Source: Arenibacter sp. ARW7G5Y1 (GTDB lineage: Bacteria > Bacteroidota > Bacteroidia > Flavobacteriales > Flavobacteriaceae). From it: 64,000 nucleotides of DNA. Under the pieces are notes generated by a model that searched no databases, had not been told where the DNA came from, and saw only the letters and a program-made list of their open reading frames with translations. Shown one piece after another: positions 7,606 through 15,906 of the stretch; the first letter of the stretch is position 1, and each line of letters starts with the position of its first letter. The stretch lies in NCBI RefSeq assembly GCF_003201775.1, contig NZ_QJJZ01000020.1, positions 1 to 64,000 on the forward strand, read 5' to 3'. Made by a program: the position numbers and the translations under genes.

Positions 7606-10023
7606 ATGAAAAGATTACTACAACTTTTTTTAATGGTCATAATCTGGTCTGTACAAGGTCAAAAAACATCCGGCACATTGTCCGGAAGGGTAAGTGATGC
7701 CTTGGGAAAGCCATTACCCTATGCAAGTGTATTGTTGGAAGGCTTACAATTAGGTGTCCTCACGGACGACAATGGGGACTACTCCATTGGGAAGCTTCCC
7801 AAAGGCAAGCACAGGGTAGTGGTTTCCTTTCTAGGTTACCGTTCGCGCTCAATGATAATTGAGGTAAATGAAAACCACAGGGACATTAAAGTTGATTTTA
7901 CCTTACAGGAATCCTTAGAAAATCTGGACGAGGTAACCGTTAATGGAAAGACCAAAGAGACAGAGCTTGAGACAGAAGGTTTTGCCGTAAATGCAGTAAA
8001 AACCCAAGAAGCCAGTCTGCGGAATATTCAGACAAACGAATTGCTAAACACTACAGTTGGTGTGAAAATTCGTCAAAATGGAGGATTGGGCTCAGATGTA
8101 AGCTATAGTTTAAACGGATTATCGGGAAACTCTGTTCGAATATTCATCGACGCCATTCCCATTTCAACTTATGGCTCTTCCTTTAACTTAAATAGTATAC
8201 CACCTTCAATGATTAAAAATATCGAGGTATACAAAGGGGTTGTTCCCGGACATCTGGCGGACGACGCATTAGGTGGCGCCATCAACATTGTACTTCATAA
8301 GGATACAAAAACCAATTTCAATACTTCGGTTTCCTATGGATCCTTCAACACCTTTCAAACCAGTACTAACGGGTTGTATCGCTTTAATGAATCAGGGTTC
8401 ACCGTTAAAGCGTCCTTTTTCCATAACTATTCCGATAACAATTACAAAGTTTCGGGTAGAAGTGTTGTAGTTACAGGCTTAGGAGGGGTACAAACACCAA
8501 TCACAGCAAAAAGGTTCAATGACGCCTATAGGTCTACAGGTGGAATGGCCCAAATTGGTTATACCGATGTAAAATGGGCAGACCAATTTTTCATAGGCCT
8601 TACCGGTTCGGATGATTATAAAGAAGTTCAACACGGGGCTTTTATGACCATTACCCCCTACAAGGATAGGCACTTGGAATCCGATGCCCTTTTGGCAAGT
8701 ATAAACTACCAAAAGAAAGACCTTTTCACCCCTGGCCTCAATGTTGCTATAAACGGTCTGTACGGTAAAAGAAATCGTGCTGTCACCGATACCGTAGCAT
8801 GGGCCTATAGTTGGAGCGGTGAACGGGCTATTGATTTTAGAGGAGATGAATTTGAGTACACTTGGGGTTCTCAACAAGAAGGTGGTCCTACCCTGGCAAA
8901 AATAAAAAGAAATGTTGCCTCCATTAGAACAGGAGTATCCTATTCCATCAATGACCACCACAAGGTATTATTGAACCATGTATATAGTAGTATTGATAGA
9001 GAAGATAGTGATGCATTAAGATCTGTACTGGAAAATACATTTATAGGAACCAGGGATCTACATAAAAATATATATTCCTTAACCTATGAATTAACGGCTT
9101 TTGACAAAAAATTAAGAGCCAGTTTATTTGGCAAACACTATCAACAAAAAACAGTAAGTGTTGATCCCGCCATAGAAACAGACGTCAACGGAAACGATCT
9201 GGTAGTTGATGAAGTTGTCAGCAGTCATAAGAATTACGATGGATATGGTTTTGCGGCCTCCTACGCCCTTATCCGTAATGTAACAGTTTTGGCTTCAGCA
9301 GAAAAAGCCATCCGATTGCCAAACGAAACCGAAGTATTTGGGAACGATGGAGACAATGTTGTAGCCAATTCAAGTATAGATCCTGAAAAAAGTAACAACT
9401 ACAACTTAGGCTTCAGGTTTGGGACGTTTAATATCGATAAGCATGATTTTACCATATCAACAAATGTTTTTACCCGAAACATCAAGGATAGAATTGGTTT
9501 ACCTATTGAAACTTCACTAAATGTAGATGACGAATTAATTGTATACGTAAATCAAGGCAGTGGTACATCCAAAGGAATAGACGCACAATTAAACTACACC
9601 TACAACCATAATTTTGGTCTCAATTTCAACATTTCGCGTTTCAATTTAAAAATTGAGAATCAAGGTATCGAGATAGACGTTCCAAATACCCCATTCTTTA
9701 CAATGAACGGTGGTTTACGCTACTCCTTTGAAAATGTATTCCTCAAGAGATCACGTTTAAACCTTTTCTACAATGTCTATTTCACTGATGAATTTTCATT
9801 CCTGACCGCACAGGGGACGAACACCGTGGGCAATGAGTTTTTTGAAGTACCCCGACAATTGGCACAAGATATAGGACTTAGTTACAATTTTCCAAAAAAC
9901 AGGTTTGTGCTGAGCTTTGACATCAAAAATATATTGGACGAACCCGTTTACGATAATCTTTCCGTACAAAAGCCGGGACGGGCTTTTTACTTAAAACTGA
10001 ATTACGCAATTAATAAATTTTAA
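7606..10023 (+). CDS. TonB-dependent siderophore receptor (XusA-like)
   Basis: An outer-membrane gated barrel for energy-dependent uptake, most likely of a ferric siderophore. The 805 residues start with a signal peptide (MKRLLQLFLMVIIWSVQGQ). A carboxypeptidase-regulatory-like domain follows (about 23-100, SGTLSGRVSDALGKPLPYASV), then the plug (about 120-235, with the VEVYKGVVPGH-type segment) and a C-terminal beta-barrel ending in an aromatic residue (NYAINKF). No SusD partner follows; the next gene is a DUF4374 lipoprotein. With the downstream PepSY reductase this matches the XusABC xenosiderophore arrangement of Bacteroides. The substrate is inferred. Confidence 0.9.
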   Translation: MKRLLQLFLMVIIWSVQGQKTSGTLSGRVSDALGKPLPYASVLLEGLQLGVLTDDNGDYSIGKLPKGKHRVVVSFLGYRSRSMIIEVNENHRDIKVDFTLQESLENLDEVTVNGKTKETELETEGFAVNAVKTQEASLRNIQTNELLNTTVGVKIRQNGGLGSDVSYSLNGLSGNSVRIFIDAIPISTYGSSFNLNSIPPSMIKNIEVYKGVVPGHLADDALGGAINIVLHKDTKTNFNTSVSYGSFNTFQTSTNGLYRFNESGFTVKASFFHNYSDNNYKVSGRSVVVTGLGGVQTPITAKRFNDAYRSTGGMAQIGYTDVKWADQFFIGLTGSDDYKEVQHGAFMTITPYKDRHLESDALLASINYQKKDLFTPGLNVAINGLYGKRNRAVTDTVAWAYSWSGERAIDFRGDEFEYTWGSQQEGGPTLAKIKRNVASIRTGVSYSINDHHKVLLNHVYSSIDREDSDALRSVLENTFIGTRDLHKNIYSLTYELTAFDKKLRASLFGKHYQQKTVSVDPAIETDVNGNDLVVDEVVSSHKNYDGYGFAASYALIRNVTVLASAEKAIRLPNETEVFGNDGDNVVANSSIDPEKSNNYNLGFRFGTFNIDKHDFTISTNVFTRNIKDRIGLPIETSLNVDDELIVYVNQGSGTSKGIDAQLNYTYNHNFGLNFNISRFNLKIENQGIEIDVPNTPFFTMNGGLRYSFENVFLKRSRLNLFYNVYFTDEFSFLTAQGTNTVGNEFFEVPRQLAQDIGLSYNFPKNRFVLSFDIKNILDEPVYDNLSVQKPGRAFYLKLNYAINKF

Positions 10024-10043
10024 CCTTTTAATAAATACCTAAA

Positions 10044-11384
10044 ATGAAACGAACATTTTTAAACCTTAAAACCTTTGCTGCCATTGTATTAACAGCTGGT
10101 CTAATTGGCGCATGTAGCAGCGATGACGATACCATAACCACACCGGGTACCGACAATCCGGAAGAAACTAGATGGATTACCGTTGCCGGAGCCAAAATGG
10201 GCGACAACCCTGGCGACGGCAATGGAGGAACTTTAATATATTCAGTTTCTAGCGATGATGCCAAAGACCCAACAGTTTCAATTGAGCCTTTTCAAAATGG
10301 CTTTATAGCACCGTCCAATAGAACGGCAAGATTACAATCTTCCGAAGATGGCAACACCATTTTTAATATTAGTTACGCGGGAGATACCGGTGGCAACTAT
10401 ACAAAGTACACCGTAGAAGGGGGGCAAACCTTTACACCAACAGGTACCGAGGTAAGCATTGCCCCTTACGTAGGCACCGCTCCAAGATGGATAAAGCTAT
10501 TTGACGGGGATCAAACAGGGGCGGCAGTGTATGTCTCAACAGAACATGAGTTTGATGAAAACGATAATTATAGCCGTACAGAGGCTACCATTGGTGTAGT
10601 AACTTTGGATTTGGTCAACTCATCAATAAAAGAGTTTCAAGAACACAGTGTTGCCTTAAGTGCTGAGGAAGAAGCTAACGGTTACTATATTTCAAGAATC
10701 GATATGCCTACTTTAAATGCAGCTGGAAATAAATTATATATTGGTGCACGTTTAAGCAAAGTAAATCCTGCTACTGCTGAAAATGATAGTGATTATGAGA
10801 TTTTAGGTTCCAAAACCATTGTACTGGACTACCCTTCTTTATTGAACCCATCCGTAATTACCTCTGCGGTAGGTCACGGAAATACAAATGGATACCGCAG
10901 TATTAATTCCTTCGAATATAACGGTAGTGTATATCAGGCAAATCAGGGCGACCCAGAAGGTTCTTACATTTTAAAGATTGATGCTGACAACGAATATGAC
11001 GATGCTTATGAATTTAATCTAGACGATGCTTTAGGGGTAGAAGGTGCTTACATCCTTGCTTGGAGGCCTGCAGCCAATGGAAAAGCAGTTATTGCCTACC
11101 GGCATGATGGTTCTGTAGAAGGAGTAGCAGGAGCGCAAGGATTTTTTGCTTTGGCCGATTTGAACGCTAAAACGGCACAAAAAATCGAAGCTATCCCCTA
11201 TGACCCAGATTTCTACCTTTTCCAATATCAAGGCTTTGTAGTCGACGGAACTGAAATATACCTTACCCAAGCCCCTGTAGGGCAAAACGGAAATATATAC
11301 ATAGTAGATACCGAAACTGGTGAAGTAACCAAAGGAGCTGAATTGGTAAACGTAGCGGGAAGTCACTTTATAGGCGTTTTTTAA
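10044..11384 (+). CDS. DUF4374 lipoprotein (XusB-like siderophore-binding protein)
   Basis: A 446-residue predicted lipoprotein with a type II signal peptide and lipobox ending at Cys24 (LIGACSSDDD). The acidic residues after the cysteine are typical of surface-exported lipoproteins in Bacteroidota. The remainder reads as repeated beta segments, consistent with a propeller-like fold, and resembles the DUF4374 family; to my knowledge XusB of Bacteroides belongs to it and binds ferric enterobactin. It starts 20 nt after the receptor stop, so the two are co-transcribed. The likely job is to capture ferric chelates and hand them to the receptor. Confidence 0.8.
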   Translation: MKRTFLNLKTFAAIVLTAGLIGACSSDDDTITTPGTDNPEETRWITVAGAKMGDNPGDGNGGTLIYSVSSDDAKDPTVSIEPFQNGFIAPSNRTARLQSSEDGNTIFNISYAGDTGGNYTKYTVEGGQTFTPTGTEVSIAPYVGTAPRWIKLFDGDQTGAAVYVSTEHEFDENDNYSRTEATIGVVTLDLVNSSIKEFQEHSVALSAEEEANGYYISRIDMPTLNAAGNKLYIGARLSKVNPATAENDSDYEILGSKTIVLDYPSLLNPSVITSAVGHGNTNGYRSINSFEYNGSVYQANQGDPEGSYILKIDADNEYDDAYEFNLDDALGVEGAYILAWRPAANGKAVIAYRHDGSVEGVAGAQGFFALADLNAKTAQKIEAIPYDPDFYLFQYQGFVVDGTEIYLTQAPVGQNGNIYIVDTETGEVTKGAELVNVAGSHFIGVF

Positions 11385-11584
11385 ACCCACAGGAGTTATT
11401 TTCAGCATCAAAGTAATCCTATATAGCTTTGGCCGCCCGTACACAAAACGGTAGATATTGCTACCAGACACTATTATAATCCCTACCAGGGAATATAAAA
11501 AGAAGTGGATTTGAATGCCAAAGTCAATACCTTATAGATCAATACCGGTATACCTAGGATTACTTCACTGCCATAAATTTAAAG

Positions 11585-11616
11585 ACCGTTATCGGAACCA
11601 CGGTTTCGATAATGGT
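11585..11616 (+). promoter_or_regulatory. Strong hairpin inside the iron-uptake operon
   Basis: ACCGTTATCGGAACC (11585-11599) pairs with GGTTTCGATAATGGT (11602-11616) over nearly its full length. Two pairs are G-U on the plus strand and there are no mismatches. It is followed by TTTA, too short a T-run for a strong terminator. It lies 33 nt before the ankyrin gene start, in a 265-nt gap. It could attenuate or protect the transcript, making the receptor/lipoprotein part more abundant than the downstream part. Confidence 0.5.
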
Positions 11617-11649
11617 TTTAGATGTTCAAATACACAAAATCACAAGAAA

Positions 11650-13155
11650 ATGAAAACTACTATTTTTAAGACCATTGCCCTTGTTGTTGCTACAGGCCTA
11701 ATAGGATTTAGCGCCACAGCACAAAGAATCATGGAAAAATCGAGCAATCCTTTTTTAAACAGGGACTATTGGGAATCGCTACCAACTATTGACGATATTA
11801 AATCAGTACAAAAAGAAGGACATTCCATAACAGCTGCCAATGGTGGAGGTTTTGATGCCACTACTTTCGCTATCTTTGGCAACAACCCGGTAAGTACTAT
11901 TGCGTATTTGGTTTCACAGGGCAATGATGTAAACAAACGTACCCATGACTCCCGTACCTACGTATTTTGGGCCGCATCCCGTGGTAATCTTGATATTGTT
12001 AAATTCTTGGTTGAAAAAGGTGCCAAATTAGACATGGCCGACTCTCACGGATGGGGACCTATATCATTTAGCGCTGCCAGCGGACAGACAGATACGGACA
12101 TCTATGATTATCTTATTGACAAGGGTGCTGACATTCAAAAAGAACAAGACCACCATGGAAACAACGCGCTTCATGTGGCCGCCTCCAGGGCCAAAGACCT
12201 AAAGCTGGTCGACTATTTTATCCATAAAGGTTTGGATATCAATAGTACGGATCACCAAGGCAATGGTATCTTTCACTACGCCGCACAAGGTGGTAATATT
12301 GAAATTCTTAAGCAATTGAAGGAAAGGGGCGTTTCCACAGCAAAGAATGATGCCACTGCTGAAAATGCTATTTTCTTTGCCAGCAAGGGCAGGGAAAGCT
12401 CCCTTGCTTTGTATAAATACTTAGAAAGTATAGGCCTCAGTGCCAAGGTAAAGACTAAAAAAGGTGTAACTCCCTTGCATAATTTGGCAAGTTCGTCCAT
12501 AGACACCAAGATTTTCGATTATTTCATACAGAAAGGGGTAGACCCAAATACAGTTGATAATGAGGGTAACACTGCTCTGTTGACTGCGGCGGCACGAAAT
12601 AAAATAGAAGCTGTAAAATACTTTGCCGATAAGGCGGATAATATAGACCATGCCGATAAAGATGGCCGTACGGCCCTGGCGGTTGCCGTTCAAAGTAATA
12701 GTGGTGAGGTGGTCTCTTACCTGATTTCTAAAGGAGCCGATGTGAACATTAAGGACAGCAAAGGAAACAACCTGGCTTCTTACCTCTTTGCCAGCCGGGG
12801 TATACCTCGTGATTTTGATGCCAAGTTGGCCTCGTTGAAAAATAATGGCTTTGATTTTAAACAACTACAGGGCGATAATAGCTCGGTATGGCATTTAGCG
12901 GTTTCCAAGAACAACCTGGGGCTACTGAAAAAAGTAAGTGCATTTGGTGCGGATGTCAATGGCAAGGATACCAATGGAAATACCCCACTGCACTATGCGG
13001 CCATGACGACAGACAATGCAGACATCCTAAGATATTTGATAAATAATGGAGCTGATCTACAGTCTACGACCGAGTTTGGTGAAACTGCATACGACCTGGC
13101 CAGTGAGAACGAACTGTTGGCCAAAAACAAGGTTGATCTTAAATTTTTAAACTAA
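11650..13155 (+). CDS. Exported ankyrin-repeat protein
   Basis: A 501-residue protein beginning with a signal peptide (MKTTIFKTIALVVATGLIGF, then SATAQ), so it works in the periplasm. The frame is open upstream to 11515, but those 45 codons show no family signal and precede the signal peptide, so ATG 11650 is chosen. The mature part is almost wholly ankyrin repeats (about 45-490) with many copies of the pattern G.TALH.AA...G...IV..L...GAD. It mediates protein contacts and is unlikely to be an enzyme. It sits between the siderophore-binding lipoprotein and the DUF2271/PepSY genes, and runs 6 nt from the DUF2271 start. Its role in iron uptake is unknown; a scaffold for the periplasmic reductase is one guess. 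Confidence 0.85.
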   Translation: MKTTIFKTIALVVATGLIGFSATAQRIMEKSSNPFLNRDYWESLPTIDDIKSVQKEGHSITAANGGGFDATTFAIFGNNPVSTIAYLVSQGNDVNKRTHDSRTYVFWAASRGNLDIVKFLVEKGAKLDMADSHGWGPISFSAASGQTDTDIYDYLIDKGADIQKEQDHHGNNALHVAASRAKDLKLVDYFIHKGLDINSTDHQGNGIFHYAAQGGNIEILKQLKERGVSTAKNDATAENAIFFASKGRESSLALYKYLESIGLSAKVKTKKGVTPLHNLASSSIDTKIFDYFIQKGVDPNTVDNEGNTALLTAAARNKIEAVKYFADKADNIDHADKDGRTALAVAVQSNSGEVVSYLISKGADVNIKDSKGNNLASYLFASRGIPRDFDAKLASLKNNGFDFKQLQGDNSSVWHLAVSKNNLGLLKKVSAFGADVNGKDTNGNTPLHYAAMTTDNADILRYLINNGADLQSTTEFGETAYDLASENELLAKNKVDLKFLN

Positions 13156-13161
13156 TATTCC

Positions 13162-13659
13162 ATGAGAAATATAATGATCAAAGCAGTAGGAGCCCTGTGT
13201 TTGGCATCTACAATTTTCGTGTTGTCCTCTTTTATAAAAGAACCGGAAGTAAGCTATAAATGTATGATACAGATGACCAACTATACAGGTGAAAAAGCCT
13301 ATGTAGTGGTTACGCTGATCAACCCTAAAGGGCAATACGAAAAGACCCTTTATGTTCAGGGAGACGATGAGGAATGGTTTCCTGATTTAAAAAACTGGTG
13401 GAAATTCAGTAATGGGGCCCAGGAAAACATAGATGCCATTACGGGAGCCACCATTGGCAACGGCGAACGAAACATCATCTCATTAGGCTTTAACGCTTCC
13501 CAAATTGATGCGGGTTACAAAGTTCGCTTTGAGTCGGCCGTGGAGAATCAGGAATATCATTCCGTAGATGCCGAAATTCAACTAAATTCGGCTACCATAA
13601 AGGAAAAGGTGGAAGGTAAAGGTTACATCCGTTATATAAGAATGGTTCCCAATAGATAG
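13162..13659 (+). CDS. DUF2271 periplasmic protein with a flavinylation-like motif
   Basis: A 165-residue protein with an N-terminal signal/anchor segment (about 6-24) and a beta-rich body of the DUF2271 type, with a conserved tryptophan-rich stretch WFPDLKNWW near 72-80. Residues 91-97 read DAITGAT, which fits the Dxx[ST]GAT consensus at which ApbE attaches FMN covalently to threonine (here Thr97). It lies 6 nt after the ankyrin gene and 5 nt before the PepSY reductase. No apbE gene is in the window. A periplasmic flavin electron carrier is the favoured reading, but flavinylation is inferred from the motif only. Confidence 0.75.
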   Translation: MRNIMIKAVGALCLASTIFVLSSFIKEPEVSYKCMIQMTNYTGEKAYVVVTLINPKGQYEKTLYVQGDDEEWFPDLKNWWKFSNGAQENIDAITGATIGNGERNIISLGFNASQIDAGYKVRFESAVENQEYHSVDAEIQLNSATIKEKVEGKGYIRYIRMVPNR

Positions 13660-13664
13660 ATTAT

Positions 13665-15860
13665 ATGATTGTATCGGTTTGGAGGTATGGGCATTTACTA
13701 TTTGCTATTGCCTCTTCTATTTTTCTTTTGATTGCATCGGTCACCGGTGTTATTCTTGCTGTTGAGCCAATTTCGAATAAAATTGAGCCTTACAGTGTTG
13801 TCGGGGCCGATGACCTTTCTTTGGCCGAGACCTTAAAGAATATCAATGCTAAATATGAAGAGGTTTTGGCAGTGTCGCGAGATCGAAACGGTTTCGTAAG
13901 CGCTACGGTTATCATGGATGGAAAAAATGATGAATTTTACATTGATCCATTCACTGGTGAAAAACTGGGAAGTCTTATTCAAAAAAAGCCACTTTTTCAA
14001 TTTGCCACCAACCTCCACCGCTCTCTCTTTCTTAAATCCACAGGCCGTTTTATAATTGGATTTTCCTCTTTCCTTTTAATCCTTATCAGTATTTCGGGCA
14101 TAGTGCTCATTGCAAAGAGACAAGGTGGTTACAAGCAATTTTTTGCGCCTGTTGTCCGCGAGAATTTTTCCCAATACCATCATGTTGTTTACGCAAGATT
14201 TGCCCTAATTCCACTTTTGGCATTGGCTCTAACGGGAGTATATCTTTCCTTACTCCGTTTTGATATTATACCGGATTCTCCCGTCTCCCTACAAGTTGAC
14301 TTCGATTCCATACAGGAGGAACCACTAAAAGATTACACCGAATTTGACCTTTTTAAAACCACCCCCCTATCAGAACTTCGGGAATTGGAATTTCCTTTCT
14401 CTGAATTTGTAGAAGATTATTATATAATTCAACTCAAGGATAGGGAAATATACCTCAACCAAGTTACGGGAGACATTCTGGCCGAAGAAACACATCCTAC
14501 AATAAAAGTTTTGTCTTCGTGGGCAACTGTATTGCATACCGGGGAAGGTAGTATTTTATGGTCGATGGTACTCGGTTTGGGAAGTTTAGCGATACCCTTT
14601 CTCACCGTTACAGGCTTCATTGTATATTTCAAAAGGCCCAAAGCCAAGATAAAAAATGAACACTCCAAAAATGAAAGTGAATTTGTTATTTTGGTAGGTA
14701 CGGAGGGTGGCACCACCCTTCAATTTACGTTGGAATTACACAAACAACTTCTATCGGCAGGAAAGAAAAGTCACCTCACATTGATGAATCAATACACCCA
14801 TTTTAAAAAAATGGACCATCTAATCATCATTACGGCTACGTACGGACAAGGAGAAGCTCCGGCGACAGCCGAAAACTTCCTCCAACTTGTTAAAAAAAAC
14901 CACCAAAAACAAGCTTTCCAATTTAGTGTGGTTGGTTTTGGTTCTACAGCCTATCCCCATTTCTGCCAATATGCTTACACCGCAAATGACGCCTTAAACT
15001 CAGCTAAAAACAGTACTGCCCTGCTGGATGTATTTACAGTGAACGATCAATCTTTTGAAGCATTCAACCAATGGGCCAAAGCTTGGGCAAATAAAGTAGG
15101 CCTCCCCTTACAGCTGAAAAAACCCAAATTGATTTCCAATTCCAAGCCACCCTCGTCTTTTAAAATTATAAATAAAACCGAACTACCCCAAGATGACACT
15201 TTTCTTTTGTGCCTAAAAAATCTAAATGGAGCAAACCCAATTTCAGGCGACTTGTTATCCTTGGCGCCAGCGGAAGGTGTTCGTGAACGACTGTATTCCA
15301 TAGGAAAACTAAATAATGATACTTTAGTGATCAGCATCCGAAGGCATCCACAGGGCCTTTGTTCCAACTATTTGTATCAACTGGAACAAGATGAAAAAAT
15401 TTCAGCCACTGTTATAAATAATAGAAATTTCCATTTTCCGAAAAAGGCCAAAAAAAACATTTTCATTGCTACCGGAACAGGGATTGGTCCGTTCTTGGGG
15501 ATGATACAGGAAAACATTAAAAGAAAAGAAATCCATTTGTATTGGGGGGCCAGGACCAACGGTTCCTTTCAACTTTACAAAGATTATATTGAAAAGGCTA
15601 TTCAGGATGGAAAACTGACCAAATTTAATACTGCATACTCCCGAAATCAAGCTGAAAAAATTTACGTACAGCACCTTATTCAACGGGATAAAGAGCTATT
15701 TATAGAGGTTTTGAAAAAGAAAGGTTGCATTATGATCTGTGGGTCCCTTGCCATGCAAAACGAGGTCTTACTGGAATTACGGCAACTCTGCCACGAACAC
15801 TTGGGCAAAGACCTTAGCCATTACCAAAACCGTAAGCAGATTAGAATGGATTGCTATTAA
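13665..15860 (+). CDS. PepSY membrane domain fused to flavodoxin and ferredoxin-NADP reductase modules (XusC-like)
   Basis: A 731-residue inner-membrane electron-transfer protein. Residues 1-325 are a PepSY-associated transmembrane region with four helices (about 10-33, 127-150, 176-198, 298-322). Histidines 10, 118, 172/173 and 291 lie at helix ends, as expected for haem ligands. Residues 338-475 are flavodoxin-like (VGTEGGTT; TATYGQGEAPATA). Residues 498-731 are a ferredoxin-reductase module with RLYSIG (542-547, FAD), GTGIGPF (604-610, NADPH) and CGS (692-694). Electrons would pass from cytosolic NAD(P)H through FAD and FMN to membrane haem and out to the periplasm, where ferric iron could be reduced. 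It is the last gene of the operon, 5 nt after the DUF2271 gene. Confidence 0.87.
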   Translation: MIVSVWRYGHLLFAIASSIFLLIASVTGVILAVEPISNKIEPYSVVGADDLSLAETLKNINAKYEEVLAVSRDRNGFVSATVIMDGKNDEFYIDPFTGEKLGSLIQKKPLFQFATNLHRSLFLKSTGRFIIGFSSFLLILISISGIVLIAKRQGGYKQFFAPVVRENFSQYHHVVYARFALIPLLALALTGVYLSLLRFDIIPDSPVSLQVDFDSIQEEPLKDYTEFDLFKTTPLSELRELEFPFSEFVEDYYIIQLKDREIYLNQVTGDILAEETHPTIKVLSSWATVLHTGEGSILWSMVLGLGSLAIPFLTVTGFIVYFKRPKAKIKNEHSKNESEFVILVGTEGGTTLQFTLELHKQLLSAGKKSHLTLMNQYTHFKKMDHLIIITATYGQGEAPATAENFLQLVKKNHQKQAFQFSVVGFGSTAYPHFCQYAYTANDALNSAKNSTALLDVFTVNDQSFEAFNQWAKAWANKVGLPLQLKKPKLISNSKPPSSFKIINKTELPQDDTFLLCLKNLNGANPISGDLLSLAPAEGVRERLYSIGKLNNDTLVISIRRHPQGLCSNYLYQLEQDEKISATVINNRNFHFPKKAKKNIFIATGTGIGPFLGMIQENIKRKEIHLYWGARTNGSFQLYKDYIEKAIQDGKLTKFNTAYSRNQAEKIYVQHLIQRDKELFIEVLKKKGCIMICGSLAMQNEVLLELRQLCHEHLGKDLSHYQNRKQIRMDCY

Positions 15861-15906
15861 GCCTATTAATATCCATCACTAAAAATGTTGAAAAACTGAT
15901 TACAAC

